A stretch of DNA of 64,000 nt from CAWIVJ01 sp963839525. GTDB taxonomy: Bacteria > Cyanobacteriota > Vampirovibrionia > Gastranaerophilales > Gastranaerophilaceae. Position 1 is the first letter of the stretch. The number at the start of each line of letters is the position of its first letter. The stretch lies in assembly GCA_963839525.1 (NCBI GenBank), contig CAWIVJ010000023.1:1-64000 (forward strand). The letters are read 5' to 3'. A model generated the notes under the pieces. The model was not told the origin of the DNA and did not search any database. It saw only the letters and a list, made by a program, of their open reading frames with translations. The position numbers and the translations under genes were made by a program. Positions 1 through 11,477 of this stretch are shown here, in pieces.

Positions 1-748
1 TAAGTTGAATGCTATTTGCTGTAGCATATGCCGTCATCGTTTGTATCAGCTGGTTAACATCGGTGTTTGATATGTATGTGCCGTCACTCAGTTGAATCTT
101 TTCAACTACTGTAGCGCTTGTTGTTTGACCCAAAACAACGATTTTGTCTGTGCCGATATTTTCTCCGTAATCAATAACCATATCAGTGCCTGACATAAAT
201 ACTCCGACATTGTTTTTACTCACAGTTGAATCAAGACTAATAACGTCAGTTCCCGTAGAGTCACTTATCGTATCGTTTCCACCGGAAGACCCAAACGTAT
301 ACATATCATTTCCGGCTCCGCCTAAGAGTGAATCAGCACCGGTTCCGCCGATGAGAGTGTCGTTGCCGTTTCCGGCTGTTAAATAATTAGCTGCGGAATT
401 ACCTGTTATGTAGTTATCTAAAGCGTTACCTGTTCCATTAATAGCTTCTGTGCCGGTTAATGTCAGGTTCTCAATGTCAGCACCAAGAGTGTACGTAATG
501 GATGAGTTAACCGTATCAGTGCCTTCGTCGGCATTTTCCACAACCACATCGCCTGTGTTATCAACCCTGTATATGTCATTGCCTGTCCCGCCGAGCATTG
601 TGTCTGCACCGGCTTTACCGTCTAATTTATCATTTCCGTCATAACCGATTAGAAGGTTATCAAGCGAGTTTCCTCCGAGTGTATTACTTAAATCATTACC
701 GCTTGCTTCAATTGCGGTGCTTCCTTCGATTAGTTCTAATCTTTCCAG
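1..748 (-). pseudogene. C-terminal part of giant RTX protein (partial, runs off left edge)
   Basis: The reverse strand stays open to the window edge. It encodes RTX calcium-binding nonapeptides (GGTGNDIY, GNGNDTLIGGTGADSLLGG) followed by a region (near 1-120) that resembles the usual C-terminus of type I-secreted RTX proteins. It is in frame with itself but separated from the next fragment by an extra A near 750 compared with the sister repeat. I infer that it is the end of the gene starting at 11468. The stop codon and secretion signal lie outside the window. Whether the gene is broken or the frameshifts are sequence errors cannot be decided here. Confidence 0.7.
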
Positions 749-749
749 A

Positions 750-1118
750 TTAAGAACTAAGAGTATAACTTACTGAGGAATTAACAATCTCATAACCTTC
801 GTTGAGGTTTTCAACAATCACATCGCCGACATTGTCAACAAAGTAACCATCGTTACCAAGCCCACCAATCATAGTATCGGCACCTATATCGCCATCGATA
901 ATGTTAAATCCGGAATTTCCAATAATGGCATTGTTCAACTTGTTTCCCACAACGCGTGAAAAGTCTTGAGAACCTGTAGAGATCAGGTTTTCGACATTGT
1001 CTCCGAGGGTGTAAGCAATGGAAGAATAAACCGTATCAGTGCCTTCGTCGGCATTTTCCACAACCACATCGCCTGTGTTATCAACCCTGTATATGTCATT
1101 GCCTGTCCCGCCGAGCAT
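750..1118 (-). pseudogene. RTX protein fragment, tandem repeat copy
   Basis: This is an open segment of the giant RTX gene holding one copy of the 173-residue repeat (RTX motif, then VVVENADEGTDTVYSS). It ends at a premature stop made by a one-base insertion near 750 relative to the next repeat copy. The coding frame really runs from about 1197 down to 750. The first methionine is only an internal residue of the repeat and not a true start. Confidence 0.65.
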
Positions 1119-1168
1119 TGTGTCTGCACCGGCTTTACCGTCTAATTTATCATTTCCGTCATAACCGA

Positions 1169-1636
1169 TTAGAAGGTTATCAAGCGAGTTTCCTCCGATG
1201 TATTACTTAAATGATTACCGCTTGCTTCAATTGCGGTGCTTCCTTCGATTAGTTCTAATCTTTCCAGATTAGAACTAAGAGTATAACTTACTGAAGAATT
1301 AACAATCTCATAACCTTCGTTAAGGTTTTCAACAATCACATCGCCGACATTGTCAACAAAGTAACCATCGTTACCAAGCCCACCAATCATAGTATCGGCA
1401 CCTATACCGCCATCCATAATGTTAAATCCGGAATTTTCAATAATGACATTGTTTAACTCGTTTCCCACAATGCGTGAAAAGTCTTGAGAACCTGTATAGG
1501 TAAGGTTTTCGACATTGTCTCCGAGGGTGTAAGCAATGGAAGAATAAACCGTATCAGTGCCTTCGTCGGCATTTTCCACAACCACATCGCCTGTGTTATC
1601 AACCCTGTATATGTCATTGCCTGTCCCGCCGAGCAT
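1169..1636 (-). pseudogene. RTX protein fragment, tandem repeat copy with frameshift
   Basis: This is a second near-identical copy of the 173-residue RTX repeat. A one-base deletion near 1197 (cgatgt where copy 1 has cgagtgt) sends the frame into the tail EETRLITF and a stop. It is part of the gene that starts at 11468. The methionine is internal and there is no ribosome binding site, so independent translation is unlikely. Confidence 0.65.
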
Positions 1637-1686
1637 TGTGTCTGCACCGGCTTTACCGTCTAATTTATCATTTCCGTCATAACCGA

Positions 1687-4313
1687 TTAGAAGGTTATCA
1701 AGCGAGTTTCCTCCGATGTATTACTTAAATCATTACCGCTTGCTTCAATTGCGGTGCTTCCTTCGATTAGTTCTAATCTTTCCAGATTAGAACTAAGAGT
1801 ATAACTTACTGAAGAATTAACAATCTCATAACCTTCGTTAAGGTTTTCAACAATCACATCGCCGACATTGTCAACAAAGTAACCATCGTTACCAAGCCCA
1901 CCAATCATAGTATCGGCACCTATACCGCCATCCATAATGTTAAATCCGGAATTTCCAATAATGACATTGTTTAACTCGTTTCCCACAATGCGTGAAAAGT
2001 CTTGAGAACCTGTATAGGTAAGGTTTTCGACATTGTCTCCGAGGGTGTAAGCAATGGAAGAATAAACCGTATCAATGCCTTCACCTGTGTTTTCGGTAAT
2101 TACATCACCTGCATTATCGACATAATAAGTATCGTTTCCGGCTCCGCCAGCCATTGTGTCTGCACCGATTCCACCATCTAAAATGTTATCTTTATAATTT
2201 CCTGTTAAAATATCATTTGTACTTCCACCGCTGAAATTAACAGGAAGAGGATTAACTGTTAAGTTTATTGCTTGGGTAACTATATCGTTGCCATCACTTA
2301 ATGTATAAGTAAAGGAATCACTTCCGCTAAAATGTGTGTTCGGTGTATAAATTAATTCATTATTCTCATTCACTGTAACTGCACCGTTTGCACCTTGTGT
2401 GAAAGAATCAATAACCAACGTATCGCCGTCAACATCTGAAGAATTTAACAATATATCAAGAATAACAGAACTATCTTCCTCCAAAATTGCTGATGTTAAG
2501 GTTGCGGTCGGTGTATCGTTTACTGAATTGATAGTTAAATCAACAGTTTTAGTAACAGTTCCACCATTACCGTCGCTTAACTTGTAAGTGAAGGTGTCAG
2601 TTCCATTGTAATTAGAATTTGGAGTGTAAACCAACTTGTTTTCAGCATTTTTAACAATCATTCCATGAGTTCCCTGTGTAAATGAGTCAATAGTTAATGT
2701 ATCGCCATCAACGTCTGACGCGATTGCCAGAACATCAAGCACAACAAAGCCATCTTCGTCCAGTATCGCTGATGTTAACGTTGCAGTTGGAGTATCGTTT
2801 ACTGAATTAACAGTTAAATCTACAGTTTTTGTAACCGTACCACCATTGCCGTCACCCAATACATAAGCGAACGAATCAGATCCGTTATAATTAACATTTG
2901 GTGTGTACACGAGTTCGTTATTTTCATTTATTGTTACTACGCCATTTGTACTCTGTATTATTGAATCAATAGCAAGTTGACCATTATATTCATCAAGAAC
3001 ATTTAAGGTTAAAGTATTATCTTCATCAATAGTTTCACTTATTGGTAGACTTGTTGGATCAATGTCAACAGAAGTTTCATCGGAGAACAGTATTGATTCA
3101 ACCCTATTATCAGATGAAGAATACCAATTATCAATAATTATTTTGTCTGAATTTGTTTTGTTTTTTATCAATAGATTATTACCATTTTGTAGGTAATATA
3201 AGTCGCTGCTTAAAACACTTGAATCAAATTTCAATGTATCTGTTCCCGATGAATCAATAATTTCATCAATTCCATCACCACTTGAGAATTGGTATGTATC
3301 GTTCCCGGCTCCGCCGATTAAAGCATCATTACCGGTTCCACCGGTCAATGTATCATTTCCCGTTGTGCCTGATAGTAAATCATTGTTATTTGTTCCTTGA
3401 ATAAGTATATTTTCAGGTTTTCCATCTATATTATTTTTGGTGATAATAGTACCATCAGCAAATTCAAATTTATCAATTTTTGCATTTTCTGAATTATCCC
3501 AATCTTTAATTATTACTGCATCGGTAGTGTTCTTTATTTTGGCAACCAAAGAATTCTTAATTTTAATGAATTCAACATTATCTTTTAAAATGTTATTTCC
3601 AAATTTGACAATATCTGAGCCTTGAGTGCCGAAAATATTGTCAATGATAACAGTTCCAGACCCCCTATTAAAGACATATAAGTCATTTTCAGCAGTAAAT
3701 TGTAAATAATTATTATTGTTTGCTATTTGAATTAACGAAGGAATCTTTGCTAATTCATCTTTTGTTATGGTTGAACCATCTACAAATTCGAATAATTCAA
3801 CTTTGCATTTCTCAGAAGATAACCAGTTATTTATTGTAATTTTATCATTAGATCCTTTGATGCTTATCATTAAATTTCCATTAAGTTTTGAGAATTCGAC
3901 ATCGTCTTTTGATATACCATTACCAAATTTTATTATGTCGTAGTCATTATCGGATAAATTACTATTTATATACATATAGCTATTATAAACAGAAATTTCA
4001 CAAGTTCCTTTATTAAATGTATATTCATCATTATCTGCCGAAAACTGAATATTATTTGAGGTATAAGAGCTTTGTAAGTTCATCGCATCAATATCATCTT
4101 TTGTAATTACTGTACCATCGTTAAATTCAAATCTGTCAGTTTTGATTATGCCCCAATCATAAAGACTTATCTGGTCATTACTATCTTTTATTTTAACAAT
4201 AAGGTTCCCGTCTTGCTTTAAAAATTCAAGATCGCTTAACGTAATTCCGTTACCAAATTTGATTGTATCAATATCATTAGGTTCAATGTATGTTGATCCT
4301 GTAAAAGTTGCTC
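1687..4313 (-). pseudogene. Middle part of giant RTX protein: HCBP-related and cadherin-like repeats
   Basis: The frame is open from about 4330 to 1687. The first ATG (4083) is internal. Order of domains: about four haemolysin-type calcium-binding-related (HCBP) modules of the form KIKxxxDxITINNW...FxDGTxITKDDI, an RTX block (GNDTLTGGTGNDALIGG), three cadherin-like/VCBS-type repeats of about 95 residues (DVDGDTLTIDSF, YTPNSNYNGTDTFTYKLSDG), then more RTX repeats. It joins the 2,384-residue reading frame upstream through a one-base shift near 4320-4330. At the other end it is cut by a one-base deletion near 1716. It probably forms the adhesive or calcium-folding middle of one secreted protein. 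Confidence 0.75.
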
Positions 4314-7300
4314 CTATATTTTAGGACCATCCCCTCTATTAAATGTTAACAGGTCATTTTCAGGAGTGAAAGAGTAATAATTTGATCCTTCACTTACAAA
4401 TATTGATGGTAAATTCATTGCATCAATATCATTCTTTGTTATAACTGAACCACCTGCAAATTCAAAATGATCTATTTGCTGCTGAGAAGAATCAAGCCAC
4501 CTGCGGATAGTAATTTTGTCAGTACTATCTTTGACTTTAATAACTAAATCACCGTTAAGCATTGAAAATTCTAAATCTTCTTCTAATATACCTTCATCAA
4601 ATCTTATTATATCAATATTTGAAGCTTGTTTGTTTGATTCGTCCATCTGAATAGGTCCATCGCCTTTTTTGTAAACAAACAAATCATTTTCTTTGGTAAA
4701 GATTATGTTGCCATATAAATCTTTTGAAATAATTGAAGGTATAGTATCAATATCTTGTTTAGTAATAATGGTACCATCTGCAAATACAAATTTTCCAGAA
4801 ATATCATCTTGTGAAGTTGCCCAATTCTTAATAATAATTTGATCATTTGCATTTTTTATCTTAATAATAAGATCACCATTTAATTTTGAAATATCGATGT
4901 CATTTTGAGTAATACCGATTCCAAATTCAATAGTGTCTAAATTATTATTTAATCCAAAATTAGATATAATATCTTGTCCATCACCTAAATTGAAAGTATA
5001 AGTATCACTTATATTAGTAAAATTCTGGTAATCATTACCAGTTGTTCCATTAAAAATGGAAGGGAGACTGGCTAAATCTTCTTTTGTTATAACTGAACCA
5101 TCTGCAAATTCAAATTTATCAATTTTTGATTGATCATAATTTGACCATCCAAATATTCTTACCTGATCTTGCGAATTTTTTAGTTTTATTATTAAATCCT
5201 CATTTATTTTAGAAAATTCAATATCATCTTTGGATATATCCGAAGCGAAACTAATAGTATCAATATCAAGTTTAATATCTAAAAATGATTCTGTTGGCAT
5301 ACTAATATCATCTTGTCCGCATCCTCTACTAAATACATAGACATCATTTTGTTTTGTGAATCTTAAATAATCTTCCCAATTTGTTCCAACAATTTGAGAC
5401 GGAAGATTCATTGCTTCAATGTCATTTTTTGTAATAATCGTTCCGTCATCAAACATGAATTGACCAGATATGTTACCTATATTGTTAACCCAATTATTAA
5501 TTGTAATTTGATCAGTTGTATCTTTTATTTTAATAACAAGATTTCCGTTTATTTTTGAAATGTCAATATCATCTCTGGTAATACCATCTCCAAATTTAAT
5601 GGTGTCAATTTTATTATCAGAGCCAAACTGATTAATAGTATCTTGTCCATCATCTCTATTAAATATATAAAGATCATTTTTGTTTGTAAAATTTAAATTG
5701 TCATTTCCATTTGTTCCAATAATTTGAGATGGGAGATCCATAGCTTCAATATCATCTTTTGTAATAATCGTTCCGTCATCAAACATGAATTGACCAGATA
5801 TATAGTTTATACGGTTTACCCACTCACTAATAGTGATTTGATCAGTTGTATCTTTTATTTTGACAACAAGATTACCATTTACTTTTGAAAATTCAACATC
5901 ATCTTGATTAATCCCGGACCCGAATTTTACCGTGTCTAATTTATTATTAGAACCAAAATCCCATATTTCATCTTTGCCATCACCTCTGTTAAAGATATAA
6001 ATATCTTGTCCGTCAGTGGAATCTAACCAATCATCAGATGTAGAACCCGTAATTAAGTTTTGAGGAGCCATGGTTTCGATATCATCTTTTGTAATAACCG
6101 TCCCGTCATCAAATAAAATTTGACTTGAGATGGAATCGGCATTCCTTACCCAATCATTAATAGTAATTTGATCAGATGTTTCTTTGATTTTAACAATAAG
6201 ATCACCGTTTATTTTTGAAATGTCAATATCATCTCTGGTAATACCATCTCCAAATTTAATGGTGTCAATTTTATTATCAGAGCCAAACTGATTAATAGTA
6301 TCTTGTCCATCTCCCCTATTAAATATGTAAATGTCATTTTGATTTGTGAAGTTTAAATTATCATTGCCTATTGTTCCTTGAACAATAGATGGAATATTCA
6401 TAGCTTCAATGTCATTTTTGGTTATGGTTGTCCCGTCATCAAATAAAAATTGACCTGAAATTCCTTCTATATTATTAACCCAATTATTAATAGTAATCTG
6501 ATCAGAAGTATTTTTTATTTTGATAACAAGATTGCCATTTGCTTTCGAAAACTCAATATTATCTTGGGTAATCCCAGCTCCAAATTTGATTGTATCAGAT
6601 GTTCCGGGAATAGTATATTCTTCCCATCCGCCTGTATCTGGATTAATACGAATATCTTGCCGTTCAGGAGAACCAAATTGAGTAAGCGTATCCTGCCCAT
6701 CGCCTAAGTTAAAGATGTAAGTATCATTTCCTTTTTCATAACCGCCGTAACCGTTAATATAATCATTGCCTTTACCGCCAATAATTGTGTCATCTTCAGT
6801 TGTTCCTCCCAGTTGATCATCCCCATCTGTTCCTTGAACAATCGAAGGAATTAAATCGAGTTCGGAATTTATTATGCTTATGCCATCTTCAAATAGAATT
6901 TGATACGATATATTTTGATTATCATTTATAAAGTTGTTGATAGTAATTTGATCGTTTGTATTTTTTATTTTAATAATAAGATTTCCATTTATTTTGGAAA
7001 TATCAAGATTATCTTTAGTGATATTAGCACCAAATTTAATAGTTTCTGTTGCAGTACCGCCTCCCCATTGTTGAATGGTATCCTGCCCATCACCCAAGTT
7101 AAAGATGTAAGTGTCATTTCCTTTTTCGCTTCCATAACCATAACCATTACCATTTATAATATCATTACCTTTACCGCAGATAATTGTGTCATCTGAAGAT
7201 GTTCCTTCAAGCCAATCATTTCCATCTGTTCCTTGAATAATAGAAGGAATTGAATCAATTTCTGATTTTGTTATAGTTGTACTGTCCTCGAATATAAATT

Positions 7301-10300
7301 GACCTGTTATATTATTTGAATTATGTGCCCAATTATTGAAAATTAATTGATCAGTACTATCTTTGATTTTAACAATAAGTTTTCCGTTTAATTTTGAGAT
7401 ATCAATGTCATCTTTTGTGATACCATCTCCAAACCTAATTGTATCCATCTTGTTATCAGAGCCAAAATTATTAATAACGTCTTGTCCATCTCCTCTATTA
7501 AAAATATATAAATCATTATCCTTTGTGAAGTTTAGGTCATTATTGCCTATTGTTCCTTGAACTATAGATGGAATATTCATAGCTTCAATGTCATCTTTGG
7601 TTATGGTTGTTCCGTCATCAAATAAAAGTTGACCTGAAATTCCGTCTATATTATTTACCCAATTATTAATAGTAATTTGGTCAGAAGTATCTTTTATCTT
7701 AATAATAAGATTGCCGTTTGTTTTTGAGAGCTCAATGTCCTCCGCGGTAATCCCAGCTCCAAATTTGATTGTATCAGATGTTCCGGGAATAGTATATTCT
7801 TCCCATTCGCCTGTATCTGCATTACGACGAATATCTTTCCGTTCAGGTGAACCGAATTGAGTAAGCGTATCCTGCCCATCGCCTAAGTTAAAGATATAAG
7901 TATCATTTCCTTTTTCGCTTCCATAACCATTACCATTTATAATATCATTGCCTTTACCACCGATTATTGTGTCATCTGAATATGTTCCACGTAGCCAATC
8001 ATCTCCGTCTGTTCCTTGAACAAGAGATGGAATATCCATTGCTTCTATGTCATCTTTAGTTAAAACACTTCCGTCAGCAAAAACAAAGTTCGATTTTATT
8101 TCATTTATAGAATCTGTCCATCTCGGAATAGTTAATTTATCATTAGTTCCGTTAATATTAATAATCAAACTGCCGTTGAGTTTACTGAAAATTAAATCGT
8201 TTTGTGTTATACCGCTGCCAAATTTAATGGTATCAATGCTAGATTGATTAAAATAAGATTCGCCAAACTCGTTTAATGTATCTTGCCCCATTCCTCTATT
8301 AAATGAATAAAAGTCACTATTTGATGTAAAATACAAATTATCATTACCTGTTGTACCTTGAATCAAAGATAATGTTGTTCCATCCTGAAATTTGAGAAGA
8401 GCATTTTTAATATTATTTAATTTTTCCCAATTAACAAATGTAATTTGGTCTGTAGTATTTTTTATTTTTAAAACCAAATTATCGCCTTCCGGACAAAATT
8501 CAATGTCTGAAAGAGAAATATTTGAGCCAAATTTAATAGTGTCAGGCATCATAATTTGATTAAAATCATCAATTACATCCTGCCCGTCTCCAAGATTGAA
8601 AATATAGGTGTCCTGTCCATTTCCGCCTTTTAATGTGTCATTTCCTTCTTGACCAAAGATAATATCATTACCTTCACAAGAATCTATATAATCATTGCCG
8701 GTTCCACCATAAACAATGTCATTACCTTGGCGCGAGTATACAGTGTCGTTGCCTTCTCCTAAAATATAAGCCTCGCCCAAAGCGGTTCCGTCTAAGCTAT
8801 CATCACCGCTTGTTCCGTAAATAACCGCCTTGTCGGCTAAATCCAGCAAAAATTTATAATCCTCGCCCATAGCCGCAAATGTTTCATAAAATTCACTGTA
8901 ATTACTGTTATCCGTTAATCCAAGCATCTTAAAGCTTGCATTAAAATCCGAAAGCAAAGACTGACCATTGGCTTCATTTGTGTCTATTGCATTTTGAATA
9001 TACTCCGTAACCTGTGTCAATTTCATAGTAATACTGTTTGTCGTCAAATCATATTCCATTGTTATAAGTTCATACAAAGGTTTTAAGGCTGTTTGTGATT
9101 CTAATTGTGCATAAATATAGTTGCTTAATTTTGCATAAGCGGAGTTTAAAATATTTGCAGCTTGATTGTTAGGGTTTGTGGCATTAGACACCCCAACAAA
9201 ATTTTCGCCCATAAACTTTTCAAGGGCATAAAGCTGTTGCGCATTAATAGCCGTTCCTCTGCTTGTCGGACTAATAGCATCCGCTCCCGTCCATTTATAA
9301 AGAAGGTTAGTTAAAATCGTTCTTTTTGCGCTCAAATCAGTTTCCGCAATAAAAGACTCAACGAGTGTTTGAAGTGTACCGGTTGTGTCTTTCGCCATTG
9401 CTTGGTGAAGCGAATCAACCGTTCCATAACCTGAAACATCAGGAAGCGCGGCGATAGTTTCAGATACCTCAACCCAATTCGTTGAAACGGAATGCATAGC
9501 GTTTTGATCAAGCAAATAATCCCCGATAGCTCTTGTTTCGTTTTCGATTGTTGTGTATGACCCGAGTCTTACTTGCGTATTGCCGTTTGCATCAGTCGTA
9601 TTTGTTGTTGAATAACTTAAATTAATCGAAGCAATTTCTGCCTCAGTAAGTTTTAAAAGCGAACCATCGCCTTTCATTACTTTTATATCAGCAAAATTTG
9701 TGTCGCTGGAGTTAATAACCCCGTCACTGTTTGAATCTAAGTCAGCAAGAGCCGCAAAGCCTGTTGCAGCAGTTTGACCGTTGGAAAGTACATAGTTATC
9801 GCCAAATATTTCGTTACCGTTATCGATTGTTCCGTTGGCATTTTTGTCAAAAACAAGAACTCCGTCATCAGCCCCGGCCCAAGCGGATTCTTGAGCGTAG
9901 CCATTTTTGTCATGATCAAAAAACACTCCATCACTTACAACGGTAGTTTCAATCCCATCTCCGTCGAGGTCGATTAATAGAGGGTCAATTTGTACAGGTG
10001 CTGTTGCTTCCGCTTGATTGAAGAGGTCTTGGATTCCGTTAAGCAATCCATCGCAAGGGTTTTCTTTAGGTTTGTCGGGGAATGTCAGATTAAGGTTGCC
10101 GTTGGAGAAATTATTAATTACGGTTGTTGCACCTGTGTTTGTTGTGATGGTTAAAGTGCTGCCTGAGTTTCCATCCCAGGAATATTGGTTTCCTTGGTTG
10201 TCGGTATAGAGTCCGTCGTTTACTTCCGTATTTCCGCCTGTCAGGACGATGTATTTGTCAGAACTGCTCAGGGTTACGTAGCCTTTTTTATCTGAGTCGG

Positions 10301-11468
10301 TAATGGTGTTAGTACCTTCACTTATGACATAGAAATCACTTCCGCTTCCGCCTTTGAGGGTGTTGGTTCCGGTTCCGCCGTCGAGGAAGTCATCGCCTGA
10401 GCCGGCGGTGATAACATCGTCACCTTCATTGCCCCAGATTTTGTCGTCGCTTGCCAATGCCGATAAAAGCGAATTACTGACTGTTAGTTCGACCGTCTTT
10501 TGCATCGCTGATAATATAGTCGCCGTTGTGGTTGAGTAGTGGAGTTTATTTACCAATTCTATTTCTTTATTGTCTATAGCTTTATTTATTATTTTTATTG
10601 CATTTTGAAGGGCTGATTCTGAGACTTTTCCGACAATAGCTGCCAATATAGCGGTAAATTCACCAGGAGCAGTTCCTTCTCTAAGAATATTATTTGCATC
10701 GTAGTACCAAAGCGAAAGCCCTTCACTTTGGTTAAATCCGATTGGTTTGTTGGTTATTTTGCCAAAATCTTTTTCATTGTAATTCAATATTCCTTCGTGG
10801 GAATTAGTAAATAAATTAAAGATTTGGGTTGCGGGGTTTGAACTATGCTCAAGCTCTATTGGTTGAATAGTGTACAGATTGCCTATATGTTCTCTGAACA
10901 TACCGCACCAGTCGTTCATGGCGCTATAATTATTGATATATGAATAATTGAGGTTCACACTGCCGCCGACTTTTTCAACCAGCGCTTGTGTTCCCGGAGC
11001 GTTAAACGTATAGGTTGTGTTAACTACGCTATATTCTGCAAGGGCTTTTGCAGCGACCAATTGAGCCAAGCCGCCGCCGAGAGAGTGCCCGGTTATTGTT
11101 ATATTTGCATTAGGATTAGCTTCTTTTATAGATTGATAAAATGTCCAGGCATCATTGAATTGAGAAGGCACAATACCTGATACGATTTGCAAATCATTTG
11201 CCAAGTCTTCGGCACTAATAGGCAAAGCCCCGTTATAATCTCCGAGTCCTTGGCGTTCGGTGCCTCGGAAGGAGATTACGATTTCACCTGTAACGTTATT
11301 TTGATATGCAGCACCCACGAAACCTGAGAAAGTGTGACGGTCGTAGTAAAGTGGCGATTCAATCGTTCCCAAATTTATTTGTGCCCATCCACCTGGTATT
11401 CTGCTTTCTAACTCATCACCATAAACCGCACTTGATAAATCCAAGCATGTTTGCATATTTACTGTCAT
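4314..11468 (-). CDS. Giant class 3 lipase with RTX and HCBP-related repeats (type I-secreted)
   Basis: A 2,384-residue frame. Residues 1-300 form a class 3 lipase-like alpha/beta hydrolase: RGTERQG near 69 and the nucleophile elbow GHSLGG (Ser129). RTX nonapeptides follow near 343-385, then an EF-hand-like DLDGDGIE segment near 497, more RTX near 890-960, and 12 HCBP-related modules to the end. There is no signal peptide, as expected for type I secretion. A clear ribosome binding site (aggaggttgat) precedes the ATG, 9 bp after the upstream kelch gene, so the two look co-transcribed. The frame ends at a one-base shift near 4320 while homology continues to the window edge, so the product may be truncated. 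Lipase activity is inferred. Confidence 0.85.
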   Translation of the reverse strand: MTVNMQTCLDLSSAVYGDELESRIPGGWAQINLGTIESPLYYDRHTFSGFVGAAYQNNVTGEIVISFRGTERQGLGDYNGALPISAEDLANDLQIVSGIVPSQFNDAWTFYQSIKEANPNANITITGHSLGGGLAQLVAAKALAEYSVVNTTYTFNAPGTQALVEKVGGSVNLNYSYINNYSAMNDWCGMFREHIGNLYTIQPIELEHSSNPATQIFNLFTNSHEGILNYNEKDFGKITNKPIGFNQSEGLSLWYYDANNILREGTAPGEFTAILAAIVGKVSESALQNAIKIINKAIDNKEIELVNKLHYSTTTATILSAMQKTVELTVSNSLLSALASDDKIWGNEGDDVITAGSGDDFLDGGTGTNTLKGGSGSDFYVISEGTNTITDSDKKGYVTLSSSDKYIVLTGGNTEVNDGLYTDNQGNQYSWDGNSGSTLTITTNTGATTVINNFSNGNLNLTFPDKPKENPCDGLLNGIQDLFNQAEATAPVQIDPLLIDLDGDGIETTVVSDGVFFDHDKNGYAQESAWAGADDGVLVFDKNANGTIDNGNEIFGDNYVLSNGQTAATGFAALADLDSNSDGVINSSDTNFADIKVMKGDGSLLKLTEAEIASINLSYSTTNTTDANGNTQVRLGSYTTIENETRAIGDYLLDQNAMHSVSTNWVEVSETIAALPDVSGYGTVDSLHQAMAKDTTGTLQTLVESFIAETDLSAKRTILTNLLYKWTGADAISPTSRGTAINAQQLYALEKFMGENFVGVSNATNPNNQAANILNSAYAKLSNYIYAQLESQTALKPLYELITMEYDLTTNSITMKLTQVTEYIQNAIDTNEANGQSLLSDFNASFKMLGLTDNSNYSEFYETFAAMGEDYKFLLDLADKAVIYGTSGDDSLDGTALGEAYILGEGNDTVYSRQGNDIVYGGTGNDYIDSCEGNDIIFGQEGNDTLKGGNGQDTYIFNLGDGQDVIDDFNQIMMPDTIKFGSNISLSDIEFCPEGDNLVLKIKNTTDQITFVNWEKLNNIKNALLKFQDGTTLSLIQGTTGNDNLYFTSNSDFYSFNRGMGQDTLNEFGESYFNQSSIDTIKFGSGITQNDLIFSKLNGSLIININGTNDKLTIPRWTDSINEIKSNFVFADGSVLTKDDIEAMDIPSLVQGTDGDDWLRGTYSDDTIIGGKGNDIINGNGYGSEKGNDTYIFNLGDGQDTLTQFGSPERKDIRRNADTGEWEEYTIPGTSDTIKFGAGITAEDIELSKTNGNLIIKIKDTSDQITINNWVNNIDGISGQLLFDDGTTITKDDIEAMNIPSIVQGTIGNNDLNFTKDNDLYIFNRGDGQDVINNFGSDNKMDTIRFGDGITKDDIDISKLNGKLIVKIKDSTDQLIFNNWAHNSNNITGQFIFEDSTTITKSEIDSIPSIIQGTDGNDWLEGTSSDDTIICGKGNDIINGNGYGYGSEKGNDTYIFNLGDGQDTIQQWGGGTATETIKFGANITKDNLDISKINGNLIIKIKNTNDQITINNFINDNQNISYQILFEDGISIINSELDLIPSIVQGTDGDDQLGGTTEDDTIIGGKGNDYINGYGGYEKGNDTYIFNLGDGQDTLTQFGSPERQDIRINPDTGGWEEYTIPGTSDTIKFGAGITQDNIEFSKANGNLVIKIKNTSDQITINNWVNNIEGISGQFLFDDGTTITKNDIEAMNIPSIVQGTIGNDNLNFTNQNDIYIFNRGDGQDTINQFGSDNKIDTIKFGDGITRDDIDISKINGDLIVKIKETSDQITINDWVRNADSISSQILFDDGTVITKDDIETMAPQNLITGSTSDDWLDSTDGQDIYIFNRGDGKDEIWDFGSNNKLDTVKFGSGINQDDVEFSKVNGNLVVKIKDTTDQITISEWVNRINYISGQFMFDDGTIITKDDIEAMDLPSQIIGTNGNDNLNFTNKNDLYIFNRDDGQDTINQFGSDNKIDTIKFGDGITRDDIDISKINGNLVIKIKDTTDQITINNWVNNIGNISGQFMFDDGTIITKNDIEAMNLPSQIVGTNWEDYLRFTKQNDVYVFSRGCGQDDISMPTESFLDIKLDIDTISFASDISKDDIEFSKINEDLIIKLKNSQDQVRIFGWSNYDQSKIDKFEFADGSVITKEDLASLPSIFNGTTGNDYQNFTNISDTYTFNLGDGQDIISNFGLNNNLDTIEFGIGITQNDIDISKLNGDLIIKIKNANDQIIIKNWATSQDDISGKFVFADGTIITKQDIDTIPSIISKDLYGNIIFTKENDLFVYKKGDGPIQMDESNKQASNIDIIRFDEGILEEDLEFSMLNGDLVIKVKDSTDKITIRRWLDSSQQQIDHFEFAGGSVITKNDIDAMNLPSIFVSEGSNYYSFTPENDLLTFNRGDGPKI

Positions 11469-11477
11469 ATCAACCTC

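Larger units (their letters stand above)
601..2160 (-). repeat. 519-bp tandem repeat array inside RTX gene
   Basis: The same block starts at 601, 1121 and 1639, giving spacings of 520 and 518 bp around an ideal unit of 519 bp (173 codons). A diverged copy continues to about 2160. Sequence identity between units is very high. Departures from 519 are single-base indels that break the frame. Confidence 0.85.

Noticed and set aside
1..2160. CRISPR array
   Set aside because: The regular spacing is 519 bp and the units are coding RTX repeats, with no short repeats and unique spacers anywhere in the window.
6900..7196. Open frame of 98 codons on the plus strand inside the giant RTX gene
   Set aside because: It is antisense to repetitive RTX coding sequence, has no ribosome binding site and shows no protein family; many similar shadows exist along 1-11 kb.
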